Notes: generated by a model not told the origin, from the sequence alone. Positions 42,414 through 51,579 are shown, counted from the first letter of the stretch. The stretch is DNA of 64,000 nt from CBDUXP01 sp965371225 [NCBI: uncultured bacterium] (GCA_965371225.1 CBDUXP010000005.1:62001-126000); one strand, 5' to 3'. Numbers and translations are program-made.

Positions 42414-43859
42414 CTAGTCCGCGGCGGTGGGGACCGCGGGCACCTCGAGGGGCGGGGGGGCCGACCGGCTGGACCAGCGGCCGAACTGCGCGAGCACGAC
42501 GGCGCCGAGGCCGAGCGTCATCCCCGTGAGCATGACGAAGTACCCCAACAGGGAAAACGTCCACGCGAGTGCGGCCGGCCCCTCGACGAACACCAGAATC
42601 TGCCCAAACCCCGCCATGCCCACAAGCACCAGATAGCCCACCAGCGTGCGCGTCAGCGTGCCGTCGCTCCCGGGCCCGCCCATCACGCGCCGGCCGAGCT
42701 GGCGGGACACCAGCCCCATCGCCACCGTGGCGCCCAAGGCCGCGGCCAACACCAGCAGCAGCGCCAGGGGGATGAGCACGACGGTAATGCTCAGCAGCAC
42801 CACCAGCGGCGGAATGACTGCCTCGATGAGCAGGCCGACTAGCAGCGACCGGACGTAGCCCTGCGTCAGTTCCACTTCGGCGCTTTCGAGCACGGGCTCG
42901 AGCAGCAAATTGAACAGCAGCACCACCACGCCGAACGACCCCAGGATGATCAAGTTCACGACCGCGAAGGAGCGCGCCACGTGGACGCCCGCCTGATGAC
43001 GCATGCGGTGCCACGGCACTGCGCGGACTCCCGGGGGCGCCGTGTGGTTCAGGTCGCCGAACCGCTCCAGGGGCACGTCGCGCTCCACCACGGACATGAA
43101 CGTCGCCATTTCCCCATTGATCTCGCCGGTGGTGAAAATGCGCACGTGCCCGAACATGACGGCCACATCCCCGTCAATGGCGCCGGCCACATCCAGGACA
43201 CCGCCTAAGAGGGCGACATCCCCATCCACCCGCAAGTCCGGTGGGATACTCACCACCACTCCGAATCCGTTGATGTCCCGCGTCTCCCGCTGCGACCGCG
43301 CCACGGGCATTTTCGGCTGCACGCTGGGTGCCGCCTGGTACGAGGGTGCCAGCGTCGTCGCGAGCGCCAGGGCCACGTTCAGCTGCGCGCGCAATTCGTC
43401 GTTGAGCGCCCGCTCCGTCGCGCCGCCGTGAACCATACCGCCCGTCGTCTGGTACACCCGGCCGCCAATGGCGATCGCTTCCGCCTCCACCGCCGCCCCG
43501 GAGGACACGTGGATATCCCCATTCACCGCCACCGCCTGATTCGTCACCCGGGCCCCCGTGCTCACGTGGATATCCCCACCCACGACCATCGCGGTCCCGA
43601 CGATCCGCGCCGCACCACTCAGGTGGATGTCCCCGTTCACGACGAGCACGTCTCCCTGCACTTGCTGGCCGGCGCTGAGGTGGACATCCTCACCGACCCG
43701 AATGATGACGGCATCGTCCAGCTCCAGGTCCACATCCACCCCGTCGAACATCTCCTCCAGCAACTCGTCCACGGAGCGGTCGTCCGCCCGGGCGGAGAGG
43801 GCGAAGAGGGCAAAGACCAGCGCCGCGACGGCGCAGACGAGGCCGAGGGTGCGGCGCAT
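42414..43859 (-). CDS. Exported bactofilin-like/polymer-forming repeat protein with membrane helices
   Basis: Start ATG 43859 gives a clean signal peptide (LGLVCAVAALVFALFALSARA) and 481 residues. From about 55 to 150 there is a right-handed-helix repeat of the form GDIHVSSGAxV: QVQGDVLVVNGDIHLSGAAR, TAMVVGGDIHVSTGARV, QAVAVNGDIHVSSGAAVE. A second set lies at GDVALLGGVLDVAGAIDGDV. The C-terminal half has four to five helices, for example IILGSFGVVVLLFNLLLEPV. Bactofilins polymerise; the membrane part would place this one at the envelope. It follows the anti-sigma gene with a TGATG junction. Confidence 0.82.
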   Translation of the reverse strand: MRRTLGLVCAVAALVFALFALSARADDRSVDELLEEMFDGVDVDLELDDAVIIRVGEDVHLSAGQQVQGDVLVVNGDIHLSGAARIVGTAMVVGGDIHVSTGARVTNQAVAVNGDIHVSSGAAVEAEAIAIGGRVYQTTGGMVHGGATERALNDELRAQLNVALALATTLAPSYQAAPSVQPKMPVARSQRETRDINGFGVVVSIPPDLRVDGDVALLGGVLDVAGAIDGDVAVMFGHVRIFTTGEINGEMATFMSVVERDVPLERFGDLNHTAPPGVRAVPWHRMRHQAGVHVARSFAVVNLIILGSFGVVVLLFNLLLEPVLESAEVELTQGYVRSLLVGLLIEAVIPPLVVLLSITVVLIPLALLLVLAAALGATVAMGLVSRQLGRRVMGGPGSDGTLTRTLVGYLVLVGMAGFGQILVFVEGPAALAWTFSLLGYFVMLTGMTLGLGAVVLAQFGRWSSRSAPPPLEVPAVPTAAD

Positions 43860-44374
43860 CAGGTGGAGCGACGTAGCAGGAACGTGCGGAGGCCGAGGAA
43901 GGCGGCGGCGTAGAACGCGACGAATCCGGCGATCGCGCCCGCCCACACGACCGCCCCGACTCCGGCGGCGGTTGCGCTACCGACCGCGGCGACGGCCCGC
44001 AGCGCGTGAGCAACCTGGCCGAACACGCCCACCGCGGATTCGGTCGGCGTCTCCATCATCCCGGGCCAGATTGCCATCGAAATCGAAATGACCGCCACCA
44101 TCAGGCACACGGCCCAGATCACGGTCGCCTGCGCCGCCCGCAGCCACGACACTTGCGGTGCCGCTTCCGGCAGCGGCCGCGCCGCCACGACCCGCGCGAC
44201 GAAGTCCGGGCTCGGGCTCTCCAGCGGCAAGGCGCGTAGCGCCCCCACAGTGCTGACCGCCGCCGCGACCACCTCGTGGCAGCGGGCGCAGCCCCGGCGG
44301 TGCCGGCTGAATCCCCGCTGCAGCACCGGCCCCAGTTCGCCCATCAACGCCTCGTCCAGTTGGGCGTCGGTCAT
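43859..44374 (-). CDS. Zinc-finger anti-sigma factor
   Basis: I prefer ATG 44374 (MTDAQLDEAL), giving 171 residues; ATG 44401 would overlap the sigma gene by eight bases. The N-terminal zinc binding motif is HRRGCARCHEVV (HxxxCxxC). Two helices follow, VIWAVCLMVAVISISMAIW and VVWAGAIAGFVAFYAAAFLG. The arrangement is that of a membrane-bound anti-sigma that holds the ECF factor just upstream. Confidence 0.85.
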   Translation of the reverse strand: MTDAQLDEALMGELGPVLQRGFSRHRRGCARCHEVVAAAVSTVGALRALPLESPSPDFVARVVAARPLPEAAPQVSWLRAAQATVIWAVCLMVAVISISMAIWPGMMETPTESAVGVFGQVAHALRAVAAVGSATAAGVGAVVWAGAIAGFVAFYAAAFLGLRTFLLRRST

Positions 44375-44393
44375 GGCGCAGGTCCACGTCAGC

Positions 44394-45008
44394 CTACCCA
44401 TCGCTCAACACCTCGCTGGGGGCATACCCGTGGCTCTGCAGCCAGTCCGCGAGCTGCTTGCGCCCGCGGTGGATGTGCGTCTTGACCGTGCCTAGGGGCA
44501 AATCTAATACCTCGACCATTTCATTATAGGAGCACTGGTGGATATAGCGGAGCAGCACCGCGGCCCGGTAGGCCGGTGGTAGCTCGGCGATCCCCGCCGT
44601 GACGGCGCCCAGCGTCTCGCGCCGCATGCTGAGTTCCGTCGGGTTGGCCGCCACGTCCTCCCACTGCGGTTCGGCGCCCTCCGCACCCGGCGGGGGCGCG
44701 TCCAGCGAGAACGCTTCCGGCCGGCGGCGGCGGAGGTGGTCGATGGCCGTGTTGTACGCAATCTTGAGCATCCAGCTACTAAAGCGGCGGCGTGGGTCAT
44801 ACCGTTCCAGGGCGGCGAAGGCCTTCATGAAGGCCTCCTGAGTTACATCCTCGGCGGCTTCCCAGCGGCCCACCATGCGCCGCACGAACGTGAACACTCC
44901 GCGCTGGTACCGCTGCACCAAAGCGGTCGCCGCACGCTCGTCACCGCGCAGACAGCGCGCCACCAGGGCCGCATCTGCCACAGTCTGGGCATCGGGCTCA
45001 CTTGCCAC
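44394..45008 (-). CDS. ECF-type RNA polymerase sigma factor
   Basis: This 204-residue protein starts at GTG 45008. Region 2 contains RRMVGRWEAAEDVTQEAFMK and SSWMLKIAYNTAIDHLRRRR. Region 4 has LPPAYRAAVLLRYIHQCSYN and LPLGTVKTHIHRGRKQLADW. It heads a three-gene unit sigma - anti-sigma - bactofilin-like protein, so the envelope protein is a likely target. Confidence 0.95.
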   Translation of the reverse strand: MASEPDAQTVADAALVARCLRGDERAATALVQRYQRGVFTFVRRMVGRWEAAEDVTQEAFMKAFAALERYDPRRRFSSWMLKIAYNTAIDHLRRRRPEAFSLDAPPPGAEGAEPQWEDVAANPTELSMRRETLGAVTAGIAELPPAYRAAVLLRYIHQCSYNEMVEVLDLPLGTVKTHIHRGRKQLADWLQSHGYAPSEVLSDG

Positions 45009-45150
45009 CTTCGCCCAATCCTACGGCTCGTGGCCCGCAAAAGTTTCACCCAGGCGCCGGTGGTGAGCCGCGGGAACCCGTGGTACACTGCGGTTTTGCG
45101 GCCCCGAGACCGGGGCGGCTGTTTCATACACGGCACACAACGGCCCGGCA

Positions 45151-46326
45151 ATGCGGATCATTCTATACACCGGCAAGGGGGGGGTGGGGAAAACGAGCCT
45201 CTCGGCGGCCACCGCCGTGCGCTGTGCTCAGCTTGGCTACCGAACCATCGTCCTCAGTACCGACGCCGCGCACAGCCTGGCCGATTGCCTGGACACGACG
45301 CTGGGGCCCGAACCGACTGAGGTCGCGCCGAATTGCTGGGCGGAAGAAGTCAACGTCAACTACGAACTCCACGCCAACTGGAGCAACATTCAGGACTATA
45401 TCACGAAATTCCTGCGAAACCGCGGGTTTCGGGAAATAGAGGCCGAGGAGTTTGCCGTCTTTCCCGGGATGGAGGAGCTGTTCAGCCTCCTGAAGCTCAA
45501 GCAGCACCGGCAAGAGGCCAACTTCGACGTGGCCATCATCGATTGCGCCCCCACCGGCGCCACCATCCGGATGCTCGGCATGCCGGACGTGATGCGCTGG
45601 TACATGGAACGGTTTTTCGAACTGGAGCGGCGCATCATGCGCACCATGCGGCCCGCGTTCGAGAAAATCGCCAAGGTGCCCCTGCCCACGGACGACGTGT
45701 ACCAGGCCGTGGAGGGGGTCTTCGACCGCATCCAGGGCATGAAGGACCTGCTCACCGACAGCCGGCATGCGTCGATTCGGCTCGTCTTCAATCCGGAGCG
45801 CATGGTCATCCGCGAATCGCAACGGGCCTACAGTTATCTCAGCCTCTTCGGCTTCACCGTGGACGCCGTGATCGCGAATCGCCTCATTCCTCCCACCGTC
45901 CAGGATGACTACTTCGCCCAGTGGAAGCGCATCCAACGAAAACACATGCAGACCGCGAAGGAAATCTTTGACCCTCTGCCCATCTTCGAAGGGGCGCTGT
46001 ACGATACCGAGGTCGTGGGGCTCGCGGCATTGGAGCGGATGGCCGAGGACATCTTCGGCGACCATGACCCGGCGGCGGTGTACCACGACGTGCCGCCGAT
46101 CCGCCTGACTCCCACCAACGGCGACACCGGGGGGTACGACATGATCGTGCACCTGCCCGGCGTGGACAAGAGCGAGCTGAACCTGACCGTCGTCGGGTCC
46201 GAACTCGTCGCGGACCTGAACAACTGCCGCCGCAACATCCTGCTGCCTCGCTTGCTGGCCGAATGCGAACTCACCTCGGCCAAGTTCGAGGACGACTACC
46301 TCCGGATCCATTTTGAGCGACGCTGA
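45151..46326 (+). CDS. ArsA/Get3-family ATPase with C-terminal HSP20-like domain
   Basis: The P-loop is ILYTGKGGVGKTSLSAATAV with the deviant Walker A lysine. LSTDAAHSLADCLDT (switch I) and VAIIDCAPTGATIRML (switch II) follow. It has a single nucleotide-binding domain with no duplicate. Residues about 320-391 (GGYDMIVHLPGVDKSELNLT to DDYLRIHFE) form the alpha-crystallin-like ArsA_HSP20 domain. No ArsB, ArsR or ArsC transporter operon is adjacent, so protein-targeting or chaperone function is more likely than arsenite export. Confidence 0.9.
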   Translation: MRIILYTGKGGVGKTSLSAATAVRCAQLGYRTIVLSTDAAHSLADCLDTTLGPEPTEVAPNCWAEEVNVNYELHANWSNIQDYITKFLRNRGFREIEAEEFAVFPGMEELFSLLKLKQHRQEANFDVAIIDCAPTGATIRMLGMPDVMRWYMERFFELERRIMRTMRPAFEKIAKVPLPTDDVYQAVEGVFDRIQGMKDLLTDSRHASIRLVFNPERMVIRESQRAYSYLSLFGFTVDAVIANRLIPPTVQDDYFAQWKRIQRKHMQTAKEIFDPLPIFEGALYDTEVVGLAALERMAEDIFGDHDPAAVYHDVPPIRLTPTNGDTGGYDMIVHLPGVDKSELNLTVVGSELVADLNNCRRNILLPRLLAECELTSAKFEDDYLRIHFERR

Positions 46327-46765
46327 ACGGCCACGCCGACAACACAAGTCCGCCCGTGGCGACCAGGCCGGCCGCCGCACCAGCGGCGCACCAGGGGACG
46401 ACGCGCCGGGCGTGCTCGCCGAAGTGATCCCCCTGGTGCACGACGGTCTCGTGGTCTTGCGCACCCTTCTGGACGTGGCGATCCAGCGGCTGGAAGAACT
46501 CGAAGAAGGCCGCGTGGCCCACGTCCGGCGCGAAACCTACGAGACGATTCTCACGGTCCTGGATGCGGAGATCGCGGGACTCGAGGCCGGCGAATCCACC
46601 GAGGCCAGCGAGGCCCAACTGGAAGCGCTCCGCTCGCTCCGCAACGTGATCGAGCGGCAGTTGCGCCGCGCCACGGAGGGACGCCGCCGGCCGGCTGACG
46701 AGGAGGCGGGCGAAGGCAACGGCAACGCGGCGAAGCAGCGCCGGCGGACCGTCACCATCGAATAA
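46313..46765 (+). CDS. Hypothetical helical protein coupled to the ArsA-like ATPase
   Basis: I do not recognise it. The frame starts with TTG 46313 and overlaps the ATPase gene by 14 bases; no better ATG is present. The basic N-terminus (RPRRQHKSARGDQAGRRTSG) is probably disordered. A helix follows, GVLAEVIPLVHDGLVVLRTL, then LDVAIQRLEELEEGRVAHVR, with heptad spacing that suggests a coiled coil. A charged tail ends it. Coupled translation implies a partner of the ATPase. Confidence 0.6.
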   Translation: MSDAERPRRQHKSARGDQAGRRTSGAPGDDAPGVLAEVIPLVHDGLVVLRTLLDVAIQRLEELEEGRVAHVRRETYETILTVLDAEIAGLEAGESTEASEAQLEALRSLRNVIERQLRRATEGRRRPADEEAGEGNGNAAKQRRRTVTIE

Positions 46766-46772
46766 CGCAAAA

Positions 46773-46793
46773 GGCCGGGCGTCCGGCCCGGCC
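46773..46793. terminator. Bidirectional-type terminator hairpin
   Basis: GGCCGGGC and GCCCGGCC are perfect 8-base arms around GTCCG, between convergent genes. An A run on the left gives TTTTGCGTT after the stem for minus-strand transcripts, so it best ends the acyltransferase operon. Confidence 0.7.
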
Positions 46794-46819
46794 CCCACGC
46801 GCACCCCCCCGAGCCGCGA

Positions 46820-48280
46820 TCAGCCGAACCAGACGCTGTTGCGCTCCGCCAGCATCTCGTCGATCATCTCTTGGATGCGGCCGCGGACTTCCTCTTTGAG
46901 GTGGTTGACCAGGATATCGTCCTCGATGGCGTCCGGGCCGTAGTCCTCGAAGCTCATCGGCTCGCCGAACCGGATGCGCCACTTGCTCGGCAGCGGCACC
47001 AGTCCGAGCAGCCCGAGCCACGGGAAGGTGGGCGTCATGGGCGTGTAGGGGAGTCCCAGCGGTTTCCCGATCCAGTCCGCCTTCGCGATGATCGGATAAA
47101 TTTCCTCCGAGCCGATCACGGCGACCGGAATCAGGGGCGAATTCGTGCGCAGACAGAGCTTGATGAAGCCGCCGCGGCCAAACCGCTGGAGCTGGTACCG
47201 GTGCCGGTAGTACTTGCCCGCGCCCTTGACCCCCTCCGGAAACACGACCACCAGCTCATCGTTGCGCAGCAGCCGCTCCGCGTTCTCCTGACAGGCCCGC
47301 ACGGCGCCGACCCGCGCAAAGAAGGGTGCCAAGAACGGCAGCGTGCCGAGCATGTCCTCAATGAGCGCGCGCGACACGCGTTGGGCCGGATGGTGCAGGC
47401 GCGTGGCCGTAGCGATCATCACCCCGTCAAACGGCAGCGTGCCGGAGTGGTTGCCGACGATCAGCGCCCGGCCCGAATCCGGAATATTGCTCAGCCCTTC
47501 GGTCTCCACGCGCCAGTACTTCTGGTACAGCCAGTCGAAAAACTGCGTGACCCGCTCCACGTACACGGGATCCTTGCCGAATTCGTCCACCTCATCCGAG
47601 ATGCCGCGCAATCCCAAATCCCCGAGCCGCCGCCCAAGCCCCCGCGGGGTCAGCAGGTCCACCAAGCCGCCGACGAACGACGGGCCGCGCCGGTCCGACT
47701 CCCCGTCGAGGCTGGAATGGCTGCTGGAGGAACCGGTGTCCTCGTCCAGCCCTGCGGGCGCGTCGCTCAGGAACCCGACGAAATCATCCTCGCCATCATC
47801 GCTGCCCTCGCCGTCGGCTTCGTCGTCCGCATCCACCCCGGCGTCCGGCTCGGACTGGTCCCTAGGAAAGCCCACGAAGTCCGCGTCCCCCTCCCATTCC
47901 GCCGGCTCGTCATCGTCGGCGGCAGCCTCCTCGGTGGTCGAGGCCACCGGTTCCAGCGAGCCCAGCGCCGAGGCGAGCTTGGATTCCAGCGAACCGAACT
48001 GCGCGGTAATGCGCTCTTCAAGCCGCCCCTCCAACGCTTCCAGCTTCGCATCGATTTCTGCGCCCGCCGCGGCGGGGGCCGGCGCGGGCGTCGGGCTGAC
48101 GGGGCGCCGCGTGCGTTTAGGGCGGGACCGGCGGGCGGATTTGGGGGGAGAGGCGGGTGCCGCTTCGGGGGCGGCCTCGGGCTCGGCCTCGGGCAGCACT
48201 TCGGCGTTCGCATCCGCCGCTGCGGCAGGCACGCGCGCGTTCGCCGAAAAGGGATCGGACCCCAGCACTGGTCTAGGCAT
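46820..48280 (-). CDS. Lysophospholipid acyltransferase-like protein with long acidic disordered N-terminus
   Basis: The last 250 residues are a PlsC-type domain: VGNHSGTLPFDG (the usual HxxxxD motif), VVFPEGVKGAGKYYRHR, and PLIPVAVIGSEEIYPIIAKA. It esterifies acyl chains to glycerol or related lipids in known members. Residues 1 to about 230 are Pro/Ala/Glu/Asp-rich and include two copies of DFVGF (134-138 and 166-170), plus a short coiled coil (IDAKLEALEGRLEERITAQF). Its start overlaps the ParA-like gene by eight bases. Confidence 0.88.
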   Translation of the reverse strand: MPRPVLGSDPFSANARVPAAAADANAEVLPEAEPEAAPEAAPASPPKSARRSRPKRTRRPVSPTPAPAPAAAGAEIDAKLEALEGRLEERITAQFGSLESKLASALGSLEPVASTTEEAAADDDEPAEWEGDADFVGFPRDQSEPDAGVDADDEADGEGSDDGEDDFVGFLSDAPAGLDEDTGSSSSHSSLDGESDRRGPSFVGGLVDLLTPRGLGRRLGDLGLRGISDEVDEFGKDPVYVERVTQFFDWLYQKYWRVETEGLSNIPDSGRALIVGNHSGTLPFDGVMIATATRLHHPAQRVSRALIEDMLGTLPFLAPFFARVGAVRACQENAERLLRNDELVVVFPEGVKGAGKYYRHRYQLQRFGRGGFIKLCLRTNSPLIPVAVIGSEEIYPIIAKADWIGKPLGLPYTPMTPTFPWLGLLGLVPLPSKWRIRFGEPMSFEDYGPDAIEDDILVNHLKEEVRGRIQEMIDEMLAERNSVWFG

Positions 48281-49043
48281 AGTTAAACACCTCAGAGTTC
48301 AGCGCATCCAGCATGCGCGCGCCGCTACACGTGGCGTCATACTCCCAGACGGTCAACCCGTGACTTTGTGCTTCGTCAATGCGCACATTATAACCAATGA
48401 CGGTGGACGTCACCCGATCGCCGAAATACTCGTGCAGCTTCGCCAGGATCGCGTCCGCCAGGCGCGTTTTCCGGTACAGGGTCGGCACGATATGGGTCAC
48501 CCGCAGGTCGGTGTGGCCGAAGTCCTGGCGCACCTGCTCGACCGTCTCGAGGATTTCCGCACAGCCGTCCATGGCGAGGAAAGTCAGGCTCACGGGAATG
48601 ATGATCTCCTCGACCGCCAGCATAATGTTGATCGTCGGGAGCCCCAGGGACGGCGGCGCATCCACGCAGATCAGGTCGTACTCATCTTCGAACCGGTCCA
48701 GCACGGCCCGCAGCCGGAAGTGGCTCCGCAGTTCCCCGGCCACGTGCTCGGTGAAGTCGGTCAGCGCCTTGTTCGACGGCAACACATCGAGCCACGGCAT
48801 CCGGGTCTTCTGAATAATCCCCGCGGCATCCGCCAGGGGGTCGCGGAGCAAGTCGTAGACCGTCCGCTCAAAGGCGCGCACGTCCAGCCCGAGGCACTTG
48901 CCGGTCTGCCCTTGGGGATCCATGTCCACCAGCAGCACCCGCCGGTCCTGCTGCATCGCGTGCCACGCGCCGCAGTGGACGGTAAGCGTCGTCTTGCAGC
49001 TCCCGCCCTTCTCGTTGATAAACGCGATCCGACGCGCGGTCAT
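48273..49043 (-). CDS. ParA/MinD-like ATPase
   Basis: At ATG 49043, 256 residues begin RRIAFINEKGGSCKTTLTVH, a ParA deviant Walker A with Ser-Cys in place of Val-Gly (KGGSCKTT). VLLVDMDPQGQTGKCLGLD and YDLICVDAPPSLGLPTINIM are the Walker A' and B regions. No ParB or parS is adjacent, so chromosome or plasmid partition is unlikely. It sits between an acyltransferase and an SDR, in one operon. Confidence 0.88.
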   Translation of the reverse strand: MTARRIAFINEKGGSCKTTLTVHCGAWHAMQQDRRVLLVDMDPQGQTGKCLGLDVRAFERTVYDLLRDPLADAAGIIQKTRMPWLDVLPSNKALTDFTEHVAGELRSHFRLRAVLDRFEDEYDLICVDAPPSLGLPTINIMLAVEEIIIPVSLTFLAMDGCAEILETVEQVRQDFGHTDLRVTHIVPTLYRKTRLADAILAKLHEYFGDRVTSTVIGYNVRIDEAQSHGLTVWEYDATCSGARMLDALNSEVFNYA

Positions 49044-49050
49044 GAGCGCC

Positions 49051-50043
49051 TCACGCGGCCAGGTCCACGGTCCCGGGCCGTTCAATCCCCGCGAAGCTCA
49101 GCACCGTATCCTTCACGGAATACTCGGGCACGAACTCCAACTCGGCGGCCGCCCGTGCCCCGTCCGCCACCCACAGATACTTCAGGTAGGGCAGGTGGTA
49201 CCCGGGCACCAAGGCGCGATCCACCAGCCACAGGGCGGAGAGGCTCGGCGCGAAGAGGGAATGAAACACCGGCAGGGTGAGCTTGCCCATCAGCTTCAGC
49301 ACCGTCGAGAGTGGCAGCACCCCCCCGCCGACAATGTTGAGGGCCCCGTTCACCTCGTGCCGGAGCGCGAGCAGTAGGGCGCGCACCGCATCTTCCTCGT
49401 GCACGAACTGCACCAGCGGATCGTGCCCGATGATCGTGGGCACCACGGGCAGCCGGAAGTAATTGGTGGCGAAGTTGTTCACCATGGGGCCGAGCACCGT
49501 GGCGAAGCGCAGCACCGTGCACACGGAATCGGGATGGCGCTGGCGGTACCGCGCCGTCAGACGCTCCACCTCGATCCGGTCCCGAATGAAACGGTAGCGC
49601 CGGTCCCCGTTCAGCGGGCGATCCTCCGCCAGAAAATTCGGATTCGTGGCCGCGGCGCCGTAGACGGCGGTGGTGCTCTGAATGATCAGCTTGTGCACGC
49701 CCGCCTGCGCGCAGGCATTGAGCACGTGCATCGACCCGATGGCCTCCAGTTCGTGCGCGTACGCCTGGTCCACAATCGGCCGGCTGAGAAACGCCAGATG
49801 CACCAGCGTATCGATCCCCAGGTCGCGCAGCACCGCGGCCAGGTTCGCGTCGGCGGTGGGCTCGGTCAGGTCGATGTGATGGTAGCGCGCCCCATACATG
49901 CCGGCCGGCGGCTGGGCCGTATCCAAGAGAAACACGTCGTGGGACGCGTCCTCCAGCATGCCCAGCTCTTCCAACAACCGCCGCCCCAGGAAGCTGCCCG
50001 CCCCCGTGATAGCGATACGCTGCCGTTCGGCTCGGTCACTCAT
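49051..50043 (-). CDS. NAD-dependent epimerase/dehydratase-like SDR
   Basis: Rossmann motif IAITGAGSFLGRRLLEELGM (GxGxFLGR), then HLAFLSRPIV and IIQSTTAVYGAAATNPNFLA. The canonical YxxxK appears as YRFIRDRIE, so the lysine is missing. FVHEEDAVRALLLAL and GGGVLPLSTVLKL follow, typical of extended SDRs. It may act on sugar or lipid-linked substrates. Its start ATG is followed closely by the ParA gene. Confidence 0.85.
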   Translation of the reverse strand: MSDRAERQRIAITGAGSFLGRRLLEELGMLEDASHDVFLLDTAQPPAGMYGARYHHIDLTEPTADANLAAVLRDLGIDTLVHLAFLSRPIVDQAYAHELEAIGSMHVLNACAQAGVHKLIIQSTTAVYGAAATNPNFLAEDRPLNGDRRYRFIRDRIEVERLTARYRQRHPDSVCTVLRFATVLGPMVNNFATNYFRLPVVPTIIGHDPLVQFVHEEDAVRALLLALRHEVNGALNIVGGGVLPLSTVLKLMGKLTLPVFHSLFAPSLSALWLVDRALVPGYHLPYLKYLWVADGARAAAELEFVPEYSVKDTVLSFAGIERPGTVDLAA

Positions 50044-50070
50044 TCGTCTGCCTGGCCCGCTGGCACGCGG

Positions 50071-51579
50071 TCAGCCCTCGGCCAGCGCGAACTGCGGCCG
50101 CTTGTCATGGTCGACCCACACCCGGCCGCGGGCGCCGACCCCCTCGTGCGTTTCCATCCACTCCAGCATGGCGCGATCCGTCACGAGCGCCAGGGTACGC
50201 GCGTCGTCCTCCAGGCGTGCGAAGACAAATCCGGTCTCCGGCTCTCCCTCCCGATTATGGGCAATGGAATACGACTCGACCGTCACCGCGCCGTCGGCTT
50301 GCTCGATGAAGGCCGGGCGCACTTCTGCCGCCAGTTCCGCCTCATACGGCGCGGGGTCCACCAGCTGGAACCCGTCCGCCGGCGGCCGGCCGCTGTAAAT
50401 GCCTACGCTCTGTTTGGTCAACCACATGCCGATCGCGTACACCAGCCCCCGCGCGTCCGGCGCGTCCCGCAGCCGGCCCACCATGGTCGCGATGGCGTGC
50501 ATGCTGTAGTTGTTCCAGGGGCCGCCGAAGTACGGGAGGCCGCCGGTCACGGTCAGCGTCTCCCACGGCCGCCCCGCGAAGCCCAACTCTTGGGCGCCGA
50601 TCTGGGGCACGCAGGGGAAACAACTATACAGGTCCACGAAGTCCACCGCCTCGGGGCCCACCCCGGCTTGCGCGAACGCCTGCGCGCCGCACACGCGCGC
50701 GCCCGGACTGGAGTAGAAATTCACCCGCTCCCCCAGCGCTTCCGTATCGGTGACATCCGCGCACGCGTGTACATACACCCAGCGCTCTTCGGCGATGCCG
50801 AGCGCTTCGGCCTTCGCGGCGGAACAAACGATCAGCGCGGCCCCCATGTCCACTTCGGGCAGGGCGGTCATGTACTTTGGGTACGGGAAGCCCACCATCC
50901 GATTGGTGGGCGTGACGGTGCGAATCTCCTCGGCCGTCCGTGCCTGCTGGAACCACGCGTTGGGGTGCGTGGCCGCCACGCCCGAGAAGGCGGCGCACTG
51001 CTCGCTGACCTTGGCCTGGTGCTCGTCGATAGACTCCCCCGCGTGCGCGCGTAGCCCGTTCTCGTACATGGGGAAGGTGCTTGAGGGCATGAACAGCCCG
51101 AGCGTGAGTTCGTAGGGCGAGCACCCGGCCAATAACTCCTGGGTCCGGCTTTCAGGCGCTTCGTGCCTGGGCCACGGCAGCTTGTGGCCGGCCCGGTGCG
51201 CCTTGCGCCGGCTGGCCACGGCTTCGCCCCCGCACAGGAGCGCCACGTCCAATTCCCCGCGCGCGATCGCGCGGGCGGCATCGTTCACGATCTTCTGGGG
51301 GCTGTTGCCGCCGACGATGGTGTTCACCAACTGCCGCGGCGCAATGCCGAGTGTTTCTGCCAGGAGCTTGGCCAGATCGGGAAAGTACCAGCCGATGCAG
51401 AACACCGCGGTCAGCCGATCGACGGCGCCGAGCACCGCGTCGGTGCCCGTGTCGGCCACGGCCGCGCGGACGGCGTCCAGGATCAAGTCTTCCGTGGGCC
51501 GGGCGTCGCTTTCGACGTGGCGGACCCGATTGGTGATCTGCCCGACGCCGACGACGACGGGGGTACGGCTTCGGTCCAT
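50071..51579 (-). CDS. Thiolase-superfamily protein (acetyl-CoA acetyltransferase-like, catalytic Cys missing)
   Basis: 502 residues. VVVGVGQITNRVRHVESDAR and LILDAVRAAVADTGTD open it. The N-terminal Cys position reads NTIVGGNSPQKIVNDAARAI, with Gly-Asn-Ser where thiolases have Cys. DFVDLYSCFPCVPQIGAQEL and VTGGLPYFGGPWNNYSMHAI give the C-terminal half. A C-terminal domain near 420-500 resembles a thiolase add-on (OB-like). Members of this SCP2-thiolase branch are often annotated acetyl-CoA acetyltransferase. Activity is uncertain. It is upstream of the SDR, separated by 27 bases. Confidence 0.85.
   Translation of the reverse strand: MDRSRTPVVVGVGQITNRVRHVESDARPTEDLILDAVRAAVADTGTDAVLGAVDRLTAVFCIGWYFPDLAKLLAETLGIAPRQLVNTIVGGNSPQKIVNDAARAIARGELDVALLCGGEAVASRRKAHRAGHKLPWPRHEAPESRTQELLAGCSPYELTLGLFMPSSTFPMYENGLRAHAGESIDEHQAKVSEQCAAFSGVAATHPNAWFQQARTAEEIRTVTPTNRMVGFPYPKYMTALPEVDMGAALIVCSAAKAEALGIAEERWVYVHACADVTDTEALGERVNFYSSPGARVCGAQAFAQAGVGPEAVDFVDLYSCFPCVPQIGAQELGFAGRPWETLTVTGGLPYFGGPWNNYSMHAIATMVGRLRDAPDARGLVYAIGMWLTKQSVGIYSGRPPADGFQLVDPAPYEAELAAEVRPAFIEQADGAVTVESYSIAHNREGEPETGFVFARLEDDARTLALVTDRAMLEWMETHEGVGARGRVWVDHDKRPQFALAEG

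Noticed and set aside
45151-46326. Arsenic-resistance operon
   Set aside because: Only one ATPase domain, an added HSP20-like domain, and no arsB/arsR. The ArsC-like selenoprotein is 8 kb away and of the Spx/YffB type.
48273-49043. ParA as part of a plasmid or chromosome partition/origin locus
   Set aside because: No ParB, parS-like repeats, dnaA or gid genes nearby, and the Walker A motif is variant.
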